Assembly: GCA_946478965.1 (NCBI GenBank)
Contig: CAMLDQ010000008.1
Coordinates: 1-44,248 of the forward strand
Source of the DNA: an uncultured Methylobacillus sp.
GTDB taxonomy: Bacteria; Pseudomonadota; Gammaproteobacteria; Burkholderiales; Methylophilaceae
Length of the DNA: 44,248 nt
Direction: 5' to 3'
Shown: piece after piece, positions 9,104 through 18,002 of the stretch
How positions within the stretch are numbered: position 1 is the first letter of the stretch
Layout of the letters: each line of letters starts with the position of its first letter
Position numbers and translations under genes: made by a program
Notes under the pieces: generated by a model
Seen by the model: only the letters and a program-made list of their open reading frames with translations
What the model was told of the DNA's origin: nothing
The model's database searches: none

Positions 9104-9646
9104 TCATTTTTTCAGCAAAAGCCGGACATCGTGCTCCAGTGCCTGCATGTCGAGACGGCCGAAATAGGTGGCGGCGACATGACCGTCACGCGCAATGAGC
9201 ACGGTGTAAGGCAGTACGCCTTTATCGTTGCCCAAGCCCTCGGCAAGTCCCATGGCGGCAAAGTCGCCGCTCAACACCGGATAGGAAACCGGCGCATTCT
9301 GCACGAATTCGGCTATTTTGGCGACATCATCGGTGGAAAGGCCCAGCACGGTGAGGCCGCTGTCGCGGTATTGTTTTTGAAATGCGGACAGTTCCGGCAT
9401 TTCTTCCTTGCAAGGCGGGCACCAGGTTGCCCAGAAGTTCAGTACGATAACCTGGCCGCGCCATTGCGACAGCATCTGCATGCGGTTTCCGGCATCCGGG
9501 AAGGAAGCGGCAAATAGCGGTTGGGTGCTGTTTTTCTCGGTGGCTGCCGTCCCTGGCCACCAGGTGGGGAAAGCGGTACGAACGATGAACAGAGCCACGA
9601 GACCGGCAACAACCAGCCCCGCCAGCATACGAACGAGCTTGCGCAC
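9104..9646 (-). CDS. TlpA/ResA-type periplasmic thioredoxin
   Basis: 180 aa, starting at a GTG (9646) with the clear ribosome site AAGGAG, which overlaps the dsbD stop. Residues 6-26 are a signal anchor, so the protein is probably tethered to the inner membrane with its thioredoxin fold outside. The active site is WCPPC (75-79) in LNFWATWCPPCKEEMPEL, typical of TlpA/ResA/CcmG reductases. It lies 9 bases after dsbD, and DsbD is the usual electron donor to such proteins. Likely role: reduction of apocytochrome c or of copper-site cysteines; the exact client is not visible. Confidence 0.88.
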   Translation of the reverse strand: MRKLVRMLAGLVVAGLVALFIVRTAFPTWWPGTAATEKNSTQPLFAASFPDAGNRMQMLSQWRGQVIVLNFWATWCPPCKEEMPELSAFQKQYRDSGLTVLGLSTDDVAKIAEFVQNAPVSYPVLSGDFAAMGLAEGLGNDKGVLPYTVLIARDGHVAATYFGRLDMQALEHDVRLLLKK

Positions 9647-9655
9647 GCGTTCTCC

Positions 9656-11452
9656 TTAATGGGTTGCGAAGACTGCTGCGAGAGTGCCGAGGAATTTGTC
9701 GGCATCCTGATAACCAATGACCTTCATGGAAGGCAGCTCCTTGCCTTCCCGGCTGAAAAAGATGATGCCGGGCGGGCCATACAGGCCGAAGCGTGCCAGC
9801 AGGGCGCTGTCATCGCTGGTGTTTTGCGTGACGTCAGCCTGCAACAGAATGGCATTTTGCAGCTTTTTGCCGATGCGTGGGTCGCGGAAAGTGAACTTCT
9901 CGTATTCCTTGCAGGAGGCGCACCAGTCGGCATAAAAATCCAGCATCACATATTGTCCCCGTGCTTCCTGCAGGGCGGTTTCCAGGTGGGCGACACTGTT
10001 GATGCGGCGAAATGGCAGAGCGGGAGTAACGGATGTGTCGTTAGTCGTGGCTTGCAGGCCGGCCAGCGGTTGCAGCGGGTTGCGATTGCCGGCCAGTGCG
10101 CCCAGTAACATCGCGACGCCGAACACGAGCATGACGATGCCCAGCCCCTTCCATAGTTTTGGCCAGTTGCCGGCGCGTTGCGGCAGACTGTCCAGCGCAT
10201 TCAGGTAGATCGCGGACACGATCAGCAGCGATCCCCACAAACCCAGTTGCAGGGCCGCCGGGATCACCGGCCCCACCAGCCAGACCGCCATACCCAGCAT
10301 GACGACGCCGAAGAATTTGCTCACAGCCTCCATCCAGGGGCCGGTCCTGGGCATCAGCGCGCCGGCCGACGCACCCAGGGCCAGCAAGGGCACGCCCATG
10401 CCGAGCGAGAGTGCAAACAGCGCCAAACCGCCCAGCAACACATCGTGGGTATTGCCGATGTACAGCAATGCGCCGGCCAGCGGTGCCGCCACGCAGGGGC
10501 TGACAATCAGCGCGGACAGCGCGCCCATCACGAATACGCTGGCAAAACGGCCACCTTTGATGCGGTTGGTCGCATTGACCACGCGGCTTTCCAGCGCGCT
10601 GGGCAGTTGCAGTTCATAAAAACCGAACATCGATAAAGCCAGCAGCACGAACATCAGGGCGCCGAAACCGAGCGCCCAGGGATTCTGCAGGGTTGCGCTG
10701 ATCAGATGGCCGGAAAACGCCGCGGCGATCCCGGCCAGGGTATAACTCACTGCCATGCCGAGGGTATAGGACAGCGAAAGATTGAATGCGTGCAGGCGGG
10801 AGGGATGTTGTCCCTGACCGACGATGATGCCGGACAAAATGGGAATCATCGGGAACACGCAAGGGGTCAGCGAAAGCAGCAGGCCGGCACTGAAGAATCC
10901 CAGGACTACGAGCCAGAGCTTGCCGCTGCGCAGCAGGGATTGAATGCGGTCCGATTCGGAAGCCGCAGCTGCTGTACCCCCGGCTTTCGGTAATTCGATC
11001 TCCAGAGTTTTGCGTATCGGCGCATAGCACAAGCCCCGTTCGCTGCACCCCTGGTAACTTGCCAGCAGGGTGACGCGTTCCGGCGCCGTAGTGGTGTGGT
11101 GCAGCCGGAGCTGGGTATCGAACGAGTGGTGGAATACCACGGTGTCGCCGAAGTTGGGATCGTGCTTGGTTTCGCCCGGAGGTAGCGCGACAGTATCGAG
11201 GGTGCTGCCGTTGGCTTCCTTCAATGTGAAGCTGATGCGATCGCGGTAGAGGTAATGACCGGGCGCAATCTCGAATGCGGCCTGCAGCGTTTGTGCGTCC
11301 AGCGCGTATACGGAAAGCTTGAATGCCTGGTCGGGTTCCAGAATGGCAGGTTCAGCGGTTTCCGTGAACAGGCTTTCGCTGCTGGAGGCATTGTTCGCCG
11401 CCCAGACGGGCGTCATGAGCAAATATAAAGAAAGGATCAGTAGTCGTAGCAT
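9656..11452 (-). CDS. dsbD: Thiol:disulfide interchange protein DsbD
   Basis: 598 aa with all three DsbD domains. After a signal peptide (cleavage near VWA-AN) comes the periplasmic n-domain with the cysteine pair in YQGCSERGLCYAP. A multi-helix membrane domain follows, with its cysteines in LTPCVFPMIP and VSPCVAAPLAG. The C-terminal thioredoxin domain has the active site WCASC in DFYADWCASCKEYEK. It moves electrons from cytoplasmic thioredoxin to periplasmic proteins. It lies between cutA and the TlpA-like gene, which is a likely client. Confidence 0.96.
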   Translation of the reverse strand: MLRLLILSLYLLMTPVWAANNASSSESLFTETAEPAILEPDQAFKLSVYALDAQTLQAAFEIAPGHYLYRDRISFTLKEANGSTLDTVALPPGETKHDPNFGDTVVFHHSFDTQLRLHHTTTAPERVTLLASYQGCSERGLCYAPIRKTLEIELPKAGGTAAAASESDRIQSLLRSGKLWLVVLGFFSAGLLLSLTPCVFPMIPILSGIIVGQGQHPSRLHAFNLSLSYTLGMAVSYTLAGIAAAFSGHLISATLQNPWALGFGALMFVLLALSMFGFYELQLPSALESRVVNATNRIKGGRFASVFVMGALSALIVSPCVAAPLAGALLYIGNTHDVLLGGLALFALSLGMGVPLLALGASAGALMPRTGPWMEAVSKFFGVVMLGMAVWLVGPVIPAALQLGLWGSLLIVSAIYLNALDSLPQRAGNWPKLWKGLGIVMLVFGVAMLLGALAGNRNPLQPLAGLQATTNDTSVTPALPFRRINSVAHLETALQEARGQYVMLDFYADWCASCKEYEKFTFRDPRIGKKLQNAILLQADVTQNTSDDSALLARFGLYGPPGIIFFSREGKELPSMKVIGYQDADKFLGTLAAVFATH

Positions 11453-11467
11453 GTCTGGAGGGTGAGG

Positions 11468-11785
11468 TCAGCGCGAGGTTTCTTTGGTTATCCATTCGAG
11501 ATAGGCGTGCAGGCCACCCGCGATTGGGACATGGATGATTTCAGGAAGTTCGTAGGGGTGGTGTGCGCGTATCGTGCGTTCGACTTCGGGATATTTTGCC
11601 AGTGTCGTCTTGATCAGGACCGGGACTTCCTGGCTGCTTTCGGTTTTGCCCTGCCAGTGATAGATTGAAGTGCACGGGGCGAGAACGTTAACGCATGCTG
11701 CCTGTCCACGGGTAACCAGGAGTTCGGCCAGCTTGACCGCGCATTCCTGATCAGGCAGGTTGCTGATGACGAGAATTTTATCCAT
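11468..11785 (-). CDS. cutA: Divalent-cation tolerance protein CutA
   Basis: 105 aa. The fold-defining segments are present: an N-terminal VISNLPDQECAVKLAELLV, the ACVNVLAPCTSIYHWQGKTESSQEVPVLIKT core, and HHPYELPEIIHVPI near the C-terminus. CutA forms trimers and is linked to copper tolerance, though its mechanism is unclear. It lies 15 bases upstream of dsbD on the same strand, an arrangement shared with many proteobacteria, and only 15 bases from the divergent fxsA start. Confidence 0.95.
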   Translation of the reverse strand: MDKILVISNLPDQECAVKLAELLVTRGQAACVNVLAPCTSIYHWQGKTESSQEVPVLIKTTLAKYPEVERTIRAHHPYELPEIIHVPIAGGLHAYLEWITKETSR

Positions 11786-11800
11786 GAAGGTTGCTATTCG

Positions 11801-12178
11801 ATGCGCTTACTGCTCATTTTACTGATTTTACTCGCATTCCCGGCCTTGGAGTTGACGTTGCTGATCCAGTTGGCGGCACGCTTCGGCTGGTGGGTGCTGG
11901 CTTACCTCGCATTAAGCGTGGTATGTGGCTGGATGCTGATCATGGAAGAACGCATCGTCGTGTTCGGACGCCTGATTCAAACGCTGCAGGAAGGCGGGCA
12001 TCCCATTCTGGCGTTGCTGGCCAGTGCGAGGAAGGTAATTGCCGGATTCCTGCTGATTTTTCCAGGCGTGGTGAGCGATATCCTGGCCGTATTGCTGCTG
12101 GTCATGCCGATTCCCGCACCGCGCAAGCGGCCGCCGGACGACCACGTCATCGAAGGGGAGTGGCGCCGGGAAGAATGA
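11801..12178 (+). CDS. fxsA: FxsA family membrane protein
   Basis: 125 aa inner-membrane protein with four hydrophobic segments in the first 105 residues and a charged C-terminal tail. The N-terminal motif ALELTLLIQLAARFGWW and the central GGHPILALLASARKVIAGFLLIFPGVVSDILAVLLL match FxsA. In E. coli FxsA suppresses exclusion of phage T7 by the F plasmid when overproduced; its normal role is unknown. It diverges from cutA with only 15 bases between the starts, so its promoter must overlap cutA. Confidence 0.9.
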   Translation: MRLLLILLILLAFPALELTLLIQLAARFGWWVLAYLALSVVCGWMLIMEERIVVFGRLIQTLQEGGHPILALLASARKVIAGFLLIFPGVVSDILAVLLLVMPIPAPRKRPPDDHVIEGEWRREE

Positions 12179-12189
12179 GCTGTCCGATA

Positions 12190-12198
12190 TGGTAAAAT
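12190..12198 (+). promoter_or_regulatory. Extended -10 promoter before the flavin reductase gene
   Basis: TGG-TAAAAT (12190-12198) is an extended -10 element followed by GCGCG, 35 bases before the ATG at 12233. No good -35 box is seen. The same TAAAATGCGC core occurs in the rRNA promoters at the end of the window. Confidence 0.45.
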
Positions 12199-12232
12199 GC
12201 GCGTTTTTGTGCCTAATTATCAAAGGATAAGC

Positions 12233-13258
12233 ATGTCTTTTCAGGTCACCCTCCAGCCCAGCGGCCATCGGTTTGACACCCAGGCCGATGAGACGGTGCT
12301 CTCTGCTGCTCTGGAAGCCGGTTTCAACATGCCGTACGGTTGCCGTAACGGCGCATGTGGGGCGTGCAAGGGCAAGATTCTGGAGGGCAGCGTGGACTAC
12401 GGCCACTATCAGGCGCATGCGTTGAGCGAGCAGGAAATCGCCGCCGGCATGGCCTTGTTTTGTTGTGCGCGGCCGCAGACCGATATCGCGATTGAGTGCC
12501 GTGAAGTCACCGCGGCCAGCGGCATCCGCCCCCGCATCATGCCGTGCCGGGTGCAGAAGCTGGAGCATGTCGCGCACGATGTCATTGTCATGACGCTTAA
12601 GTTGCCCAGCAACGAGCGCATGCAATTCCTAGCCGGTCAGTATGTGGAGTTCCTGCTCAAGGACGGCAAGCGCCGCGCCTTTTCGCTGGCCAACGCACCG
12701 CACGCCGATGAACTGTTGGAGCTGCATTTGCGCCTGATCCCGGGTGGCCAGTTCACCCAGTATGTTTTTAACGAAATGCAGGAGAAGACGATTCTGCGCC
12801 TGGAAGGGCCGATGGGCAGCTTCTACCTGCGCGAAGACAGCAGCAAGCCGATTATCTTCGTCGCCGGCGGTACCGGTTTTGCACCGGTCAAAGGCATCAT
12901 CGAACATGCGCTGCACCATAACATGCAACGCAAGATGGCGCTCTATCGCGGTGCCTTGTCGCTGCGCGATCTCTATCTGCCCGATATGGCAAAACGCTGG
13001 CAGGCGACGCATGGGGTCGATTATGTGCCGGTGCTGTCCGAGCCGCAGCCGGAAGACCGGTGGAGCGGACGTGCCGGGCTAGTGCATCTAGCGGTGCTGG
13101 AAGACTATCCCGATCTCAGCGGGTATCAGGTTTATTGCTGCGGCGCACCCGCCATGGTGGAAGCTGCGCACCGGGATTTCGTCGCTGCCGGCCTGCCGCC
13201 GGAAGAGTTCTTCTCGGACGCGTTTACCTACGCCCCGCCGAGTCCGCCGAAAAAATAA
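12233..13258 (+). CDS. Ferredoxin-type NAD(P)H flavin reductase (AscD-like)
   Basis: 341 aa. The ATG at 12233 follows AAAGGATAA. Residues 1-90 form a plant-type [2Fe-2S] ferredoxin domain with Cys37, Cys42 and Cys45 (CRNGACGAC) and a fourth ligand in FCCARP (77/78). Residues 100-200 are an FAD-binding barrel with RAFSLANAP, and the remainder is an NAD(P)-binding domain (IFVAGGTGFAPVKGIIEH). This ferredoxin-FAD-NAD order is that of phenol hydroxylase P5, methane monooxygenase MmoC and CDP-6-deoxyglucoseen reductase AscD. Betaproteobacterial copies are often annotated as the last, but no deoxysugar genes are nearby. Its electron acceptor is unknown. Confidence 0.87.
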   Translation: MSFQVTLQPSGHRFDTQADETVLSAALEAGFNMPYGCRNGACGACKGKILEGSVDYGHYQAHALSEQEIAAGMALFCCARPQTDIAIECREVTAASGIRPRIMPCRVQKLEHVAHDVIVMTLKLPSNERMQFLAGQYVEFLLKDGKRRAFSLANAPHADELLELHLRLIPGGQFTQYVFNEMQEKTILRLEGPMGSFYLREDSSKPIIFVAGGTGFAPVKGIIEHALHHNMQRKMALYRGALSLRDLYLPDMAKRWQATHGVDYVPVLSEPQPEDRWSGRAGLVHLAVLEDYPDLSGYQVYCCGAPAMVEAAHRDFVAAGLPPEEFFSDAFTYAPPSPPKK

Positions 13259-13285
13259 ACTTAATCCATCAAGGAGGGGAAGAGG

Positions 13286-14467
13286 CTAGAGCGCCTGTTC
13301 CCGCATCTTGCATTCCAGACTGAGCCGGTAGTGCTGCACCGCCTGCTCGCTGTTTCCGGTTTTTTCCATCAGTCCCGCCAGCGCAAAGTGCGCGGCGCAG
13401 CCAGGTGCGACACTGAGACTGGCTTCCAGATAGCTTTGCGCCTTGCCCCAGAGTTCGCGACGCATGCAAAGCTTGCCAAGCGAGAGCAACAGGCCGGCAT
13501 CATCGTGATGGGTTTTCAGCCAGAACTCGCCCTGCTGCAATTGCTTGACGGTGTCGCCGCTACATTCGCCATAGAGTGCGGCGAGGTTGCTGTCCCACTG
13601 ATCAGTCAGGCTCATCTCGACAATCTGGGCCGCTGTCGTGCCATCGCCTGACGCCATGAAGCAGCGCGCAGCGGTTTTGGCCAGGCGAGACTCCAAGCGG
13701 ATGGCATCGGGAATTTTCTTCCAATGCGCGCGCAGTTCATCCTGATTGCCGACGAGGCGCTCCATTATCTGGCGGTGGGCATGCAAGCGGATTTCCGCGT
13801 GTGAAGATTCGACGGCATTACGTTTTTCCAGTTGCCGCAGCAGATTCAGCACCTGCTCCCAGTTGTGGAGGCGTTGTTGGACCTTGAGCAGCAGCCGCAG
13901 GGCGGCAGGGTGATGCGGCTCGATTTTTTCCAGGTGCTGTAACGGGATCAAGGCATGCGCGTAGCGGTGTTCGTCCAGCAGCATTTCGGCCTGGGTCAGC
14001 AGGCGCGCAATACTGGCCTGCGGGGCGAGACGTTCCGCTTCTGCCAGGTAGAAGTCGCGGCGGCCGGGGTGTTTCATGCGATGCGCGGAGCGCGCGGCGA
14101 CAAGCGCGCTCAGGCCGGCATCCTCGCCCAGCTCCAGAGCCGCACCGGCTGCTTTCTCGGCTTTGGCGTAGCGCCCTTCCGCCAGCGCATGCAAGCCCTC
14201 CAGCAAGGAGGCGTGCGCCGTCTGGCGGCGTTTCTCGCGTTTGTAGTTGCGCACGGACTCCGGCAGGCGCAAGGTGTACTGCACCAGCCGTACCGCGCCA
14301 TGCAGGGAAACGAAGGCGGCAATCAGCAGCAGGATCAGCAGATTGAGCGAGAGTTCGAGCCGATAGGGGGGCTGCACGATCAGCACGTAGCCATCGGTGG
14401 TGCCGGTCAGCAGGGAAATCGCGACGGCGCCGACCAGGATGAAAAGCAGGCTGATCAGCAGCCTCAC
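13286..14467 (-). CDS. hemY: Haem biosynthesis-associated TPR protein HemY
   Basis: 393 aa. It begins with GTG at 14467, overlapping the hemX stop (GTGA). Two N-terminal membrane segments (LLISLLFILVGAVAISLL and LNLLILLLIAAFVSLHGAV) are followed by helical TPR-like repeats, for example AEAERLAPQASIARLLTQAEMLLDEHRYAHALIPLQHLEKIEPHHP. This is the proteobacterial HemY, unrelated to the protoporphyrinogen oxidase of the same name. Its role in late haem synthesis is inferred from linkage with hemCDX. Confidence 0.93.
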   Translation of the reverse strand: MRLLISLLFILVGAVAISLLTGTTDGYVLIVQPPYRLELSLNLLILLLIAAFVSLHGAVRLVQYTLRLPESVRNYKREKRRQTAHASLLEGLHALAEGRYAKAEKAAGAALELGEDAGLSALVAARSAHRMKHPGRRDFYLAEAERLAPQASIARLLTQAEMLLDEHRYAHALIPLQHLEKIEPHHPAALRLLLKVQQRLHNWEQVLNLLRQLEKRNAVESSHAEIRLHAHRQIMERLVGNQDELRAHWKKIPDAIRLESRLAKTAARCFMASGDGTTAAQIVEMSLTDQWDSNLAALYGECSGDTVKQLQQGEFWLKTHHDDAGLLLSLGKLCMRRELWGKAQSYLEASLSVAPGCAAHFALAGLMEKTGNSEQAVQHYRLSLECKMREQAL

Positions 14468-15498
14468 GGTTTGCCTCGCTCAAGCGAAAGCTTGTACTTG
14501 GCGACCGCGTTCAGGCTTTCGCTGATCGCGGGAATCTCGATGGAGATATCGCTGGATGAAAGCTGGTGCAGCGTGTTGAGTGCCGACTTCGTTGCCGCAT
14601 CGCTCACGTCGAAATAATGCGTGACCCAGTTTTCCGCGGTTTGCAGATCGCTGCGGTAAATCGGCTCATCATGTTGCAGCAACGCGATGCGCGCTGCCAG
14701 CAAGCGCAGTTTCAGGTTCTCGCGCAGGAAATAGGCCTGTTCCGGCGCCAGCAGCGGCTGCTCCGGCCTGTCCATGCGCTCGAGGCGTACCATGTTTTTG
14801 ATGTCGTGCCAGACTTCCTGGCTCAGCCGTCGCCAGGGGTTGGCATCCCAGTCCGGCATGATCGGGTTTTTCGTGGCTTCCGGGTGGTGCATGCTGGCAA
14901 GTGGAAGCTTGTCAGCCGCATCGCTCAAGGATTCCAGCTTGAGACTCATGCCGACCACGTCGACGCTGGGCAGTGCCTGCAAGCGCTGGATGTCGCGGCC
15001 GATCACCTTGCGTAGCGAGATGATCTGCGGCTTGTCCAGATTCTGTAGCCGGGCGTCGGCATTTTGCAGCGCCAGCAATGCTGCCTGGACATTGCCGGCC
15101 AACTGCAGCTGCTGGCTGGCAATAACCAGCAGCTGTTCTACCTCGGCGATGGTCCATTCGTCACGATTGTTGGCAAGCTCGAGATACAGGGTTTGCAGCG
15201 CTTCCTGCTGCGCGCGCGAATCTTCCAGTTTCTGGTTGAGCAGGGCGGCTTGTGCGGATGACTGGGTTGCCAGATCCTCGGCATGTTTGGAGAGCACCTG
15301 GCTTTCGCGGCCGCGCTCGTCAAACTGGCTCAGGCGCTCGGACAGGGTGGTTTCCAGCGTTGAACCGGTACGCCGGTTGTCCAGCCATTGCCAAGTACTG
15401 ATGGCGAGGGCGGCAGCCGCCAGCAGCAAGGCGAAATGGGAAAAGTGGTTTACCGGTCGGGTAGGCGCGGTATCCGGTGGAGTGATGTCTTCGCTCAT
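14464..15498 (-). CDS. hemX: HemX-family membrane protein
   Basis: 344 aa. The ATG at 15498 overlaps the hemD stop (ATGA), supporting this start over one 36 bases upstream. A short cytoplasmic tail precedes one transmembrane segment (FALLLAAAALAISTWQWL, about 21-38). A coiled coil (about 50-110) and an alpha-helical periplasmic domain follow. The family is often labelled uroporphyrinogen-III C-methyltransferase, but no SAM-binding motif is visible, so an enzymatic role is doubtful. A scaffold for the Hem enzymes is the usual guess. Located between hemD and hemY in the same operon. Confidence 0.92.
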   Translation of the reverse strand: MSEDITPPDTAPTRPVNHFSHFALLLAAAALAISTWQWLDNRRTGSTLETTLSERLSQFDERGRESQVLSKHAEDLATQSSAQAALLNQKLEDSRAQQEALQTLYLELANNRDEWTIAEVEQLLVIASQQLQLAGNVQAALLALQNADARLQNLDKPQIISLRKVIGRDIQRLQALPSVDVVGMSLKLESLSDAADKLPLASMHHPEATKNPIMPDWDANPWRRLSQEVWHDIKNMVRLERMDRPEQPLLAPEQAYFLRENLKLRLLAARIALLQHDEPIYRSDLQTAENWVTHYFDVSDAATKSALNTLHQLSSSDISIEIPAISESLNAVAKYKLSLERGKP

Positions 15499-16274
15499 GT
15501 TTTTGTTCGATCCCGCAGGTGTTGGATCAGGCATGCCAGCATCGCGTCATCCCCTGGCGCGTCAGCCGCGGCGATGCGCAAACCATGTTGTTGCGCTTGC
15601 TCGGCAATGCGCGCATGGTTGACGCAGACCAGCACATCCTTTAGCCATGGCGCGTTCTCCGCCAGTTGTAGGAGATTGCGCAAGGCCTCGCTGCTGGTCA
15701 CGACGATCGCATGCAGTTGCTTATTCTGCCACAGCTCGGGCAAGTTGCCGGTATCGCGTTGCGGATTGATGCGCCGATAACTTTCCGCACAGCTAACCTC
15801 GGCCCCCCGCGCCTGCAGGGATTCGGCCAGAAGCTCGCGGCCACCGACCCCGCGGAATATCATGCAGCGCTGGCCGTGAACGGCCTGCATTTCCGGCAGC
15901 GCGAGCAGGCTTTCGCTATCGAATCTGGATACGGGTGTCAGCACGGTGGCGACACCGTACTGACGCAATGCTTCGGCTGTGGCCGGGCCGATGGCGGCGA
16001 AGCGCAGGCCGGGCGGTAGGGAAGGATAGCGGTGCAGTACTCGGGGCATGCTGTGCTGCACGGCGTTGGAGCTGATGAAAATGGCCCAGTCGCACGCCGC
16101 CAGGCCGGCCAGGATGTGATCGAAGCTGCTGTAATCATCCAGCGGCGCGATCGCCAGCAAAGGAAAGGAGCATGCAGTCCCGCCCGCTTCTTCAATGAGC
16201 CGGATCAGAGGTGCCGCTTGTTCGGCCGGGCGGGTGACGACAATGCCGCGCCCTGCCAGGGAGGTCTCAGGCAT
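15495..16274 (-). CDS. hemD: Uroporphyrinogen-III synthase HemD
   Basis: 259 aa; closes and inverts ring D of hydroxymethylbilane to give uroporphyrinogen III. The start at 16274 ([16 protein letters not shown]) overlaps hemC by 8 bases and gives a normal length; the open frame extends 42 codons further into hemC with no family resemblance. The family is poorly conserved, but the pattern [47 protein letters not shown] and [14 protein letters not shown] is clear. Confidence 0.95.
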   Translation of the reverse strand: MPETSLAGRGIVVTRPAEQAAPLIRLIEEAGGTACSFPLLAIAPLDDYSSFDHILAGLAACDWAIFISSNAVQHSMPRVLHRYPSLPPGLRFAAIGPATAEALRQYGVATVLTPVSRFDSESLLALPEMQAVHGQRCMIFRGVGGRELLAESLQARGAEVSCAESYRRINPQRDTGNLPELWQNKQLHAIVVTSSEALRNLLQLAENAPWLKDVLVCVNHARIAEQAQQHGLRIAAADAPGDDAMLACLIQHLRDRTKT

Positions 16275-17202
16275 GACCGTCGAGTGCCGCCAGGATACGG
16301 TCCGCACCTTGTGCCACCAGGTGCCCGGCGAGCTCCTTGCCGAGACTGTCCGCTTGTTGCGGCGTTCCGGCGACTTGCGCGCGCACCATTTCGCTGCCAT
16401 CGATGCTGGCCACGAAGCCGGTCATATTGAGCATGCCTTGTGCGATATGGGCATAGGCGCCTAGCGGAACTGTGCAGCTGCCCGCCAGTGCGCGACTCAT
16501 TGCACGCTCGGCAGTGACGCAGGCAGCGGTTTCTTCGTGATTGAGCGGTTGCAGCCAGGCGCGCACATCGTCGCGGTCGGCGCGGATTTCGATCCCCAGC
16601 GCGCCTTGGCCTACGGCGGGAATGCTGTCTTCCGGCGCGATCAGCTGAGCGATGCGGTCTTCCAGCCCCAAGCGCTTGAGGCCGGCCGCGGCGAGGATGA
16701 TGGCCGCGTATTGGCCTTCGTCCAGCTTGCGCAGCCGGGTCTGCAGATTACCGCGCAGCGATTCGATTTTGAGATGCGGAAAGCGCGCCTGCAGCTGGCT
16801 TTGACGGCGCAGGCTGGAGGTGCCAACCACGCTGCCGTCTGGCAGCTCGTCCAGCCGGCTATAACGACCCGAGACGAAGGCGTCGCGGGGATCTTCGCGT
16901 TCACCGGTGGCAGCCAGTGCGAAACCGTCCGGCAGATTCATCGGGACGTCCTTCATCGAATGCACGGCGAGATCGGCGCGGCCGTCGGCCAGTGCCTGCT
17001 CCAGTTCCTTGACAAACAAACCCTTGCCACCGATGCGCGCGAGCGGTGAGTCCAGAATCTGGTCGCCGGTGGTGGTCATGCCGAGAATTTCGATCTGGGC
17101 CTGCGGGTAGAGCTGCTGCAGTCGTGCCTGGATGTGGCGCGCCTGCCACAGGGCGAGCGCGCTTTCGCGTGAGGCAATGACCAGTTTGCTGGGAGTGTTC
17201 AT
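16267..17202 (-). CDS. hemC: Porphobilinogen deaminase HemC
   Basis: 311 aa, full length. It polymerises four porphobilinogens into hydroxymethylbilane. Diagnostic features: N-terminal [43 protein letters not shown] with the catalytic Asp84, [10 protein letters not shown], the [14 protein letters not shown] segment, and Cys243 in [11 protein letters not shown], which carries the dipyrromethane cofactor. It lies 50 bases after algR on the same strand and overlaps hemD. Confidence 0.98.
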   Translation of the reverse strand: MNTPSKLVIASRESALALWQARHIQARLQQLYPQAQIEILGMTTTGDQILDSPLARIGGKGLFVKELEQALADGRADLAVHSMKDVPMNLPDGFALAATGEREDPRDAFVSGRYSRLDELPDGSVVGTSSLRRQSQLQARFPHLKIESLRGNLQTRLRKLDEGQYAAIILAAAGLKRLGLEDRIAQLIAPEDSIPAVGQGALGIEIRADRDDVRAWLQPLNHEETAACVTAERAMSRALAGSCTVPLGAYAHIAQGMLNMTGFVASIDGSEMVRAQVAGTPQQADSLGKELAGHLVAQGADRILAALDGHA

Positions 17203-17252
17203 GTCGGGGGGCGAATCGCCGGTTGTCGAGCGGAGACCGGATTTTAACAGGG

Positions 17253-18002
17253 TTACCCCCCGATTTCATGCACCACGTGCTGTTGCCGCCTGCTGACAGG
17301 CAGCGCTTCCGGCAAGCCATTCAGCAACGCGACCCATTGATTTTCCCCATCCGCGGTGTGGCGTTTTTCGAAGCCGCGGATGGCGGACTGGGCGACCAGG
17401 CAGTTGCGGTGCAGGCGCACGAACAGCTCGGGAAACTCTTTTTCGATATTGACCAGCGAATCCTCGATCAAATATTCGCGTTCCAGGGTGCGCACGGTCA
17501 GGTATTTGAGTTCGGCGCGCAGGTAAATCACATCCAAAACCGGGATCAGCAGGATACGGCCGCGTTCGGTGGCGCTGAAATGTGTACGTTGCGGGCGTAG
17601 TTGGCGAATACCGCCCATCTGGGCAGGCAGCAGCGCGCGCGCCTTTTTCAGTGCAAGCATCAGTCGCTCGCGTCGGATCGGTTTGAGCAGATAGTCCACC
17701 GCATTCATGTCGAAGGCTTGCATCGCATGGGCGTCATACGCCGTGGTGAATATGACGGCGGGCGGATGGTACAGCTTGAGGGAGTGTTCTGCTGCCTCGA
17801 TACCGTCCATCACCGGCATGCGGATATCAAGCAGCATCACGTTGGGCAGGTCTTCCGCGGCCATGGACAGGGCTTCCTTGCCGTTGCAGGCTTCGCCGAT
17901 GATTTCCGTGTCCGGGATTTCCGCCAGCAGCTCGCGCAGGCGATTGCGTGCCGGGGCTTCGTCGTCGGCAATGAGTATTTTCAGTGTCTGTTCGCCGCTC
18001 AT
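17253..18002 (-). CDS. algR: LytTR-family response regulator AlgR
   Basis: 249 aa. Residues 1-125 are an intact receiver domain with the acidic pair near D13-D14, phospho-acceptor Asp59 ([13 protein letters not shown]) and the lysine in [10 protein letters not shown]. Residues 140-249 are a LytTR DNA-binding domain ([26 protein letters not shown]...[11 protein letters not shown]). It overlaps algZ by 4 bases and precedes hemC by 50. The algZ-algR-hemC-hemD order is the same as in Pseudomonas, where AlgR controls alginate, type IV pili and twitching. Its targets here are unknown. Confidence 0.93.
   Translation of the reverse strand: MSGEQTLKILIADDEAPARNRLRELLAEIPDTEIIGEACNGKEALSMAAEDLPNVMLLDIRMPVMDGIEAAEHSLKLYHPPAVIFTTAYDAHAMQAFDMNAVDYLLKPIRRERLMLALKKARALLPAQMGGIRQLRPQRTHFSATERGRILLIPVLDVIYLRAELKYLTVRTLEREYLIEDSLVNIEKEFPELFVRLHRNCLVAQSAIRGFEKRHTADGENQWVALLNGLPEALPVSRRQQHVVHEIGG

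Noticed and set aside
12233..13258. Deoxysugar biosynthesis cluster suggested by AscD similarity
   Set aside because: No other nucleotide-sugar genes occur anywhere in the window.
14464..15498. HemX as an active uroporphyrinogen-III methyltransferase
   Set aside because: No SAM-binding glycine motif or CobA/SumT fold is visible; only a membrane anchor, coiled coil and helical domain.
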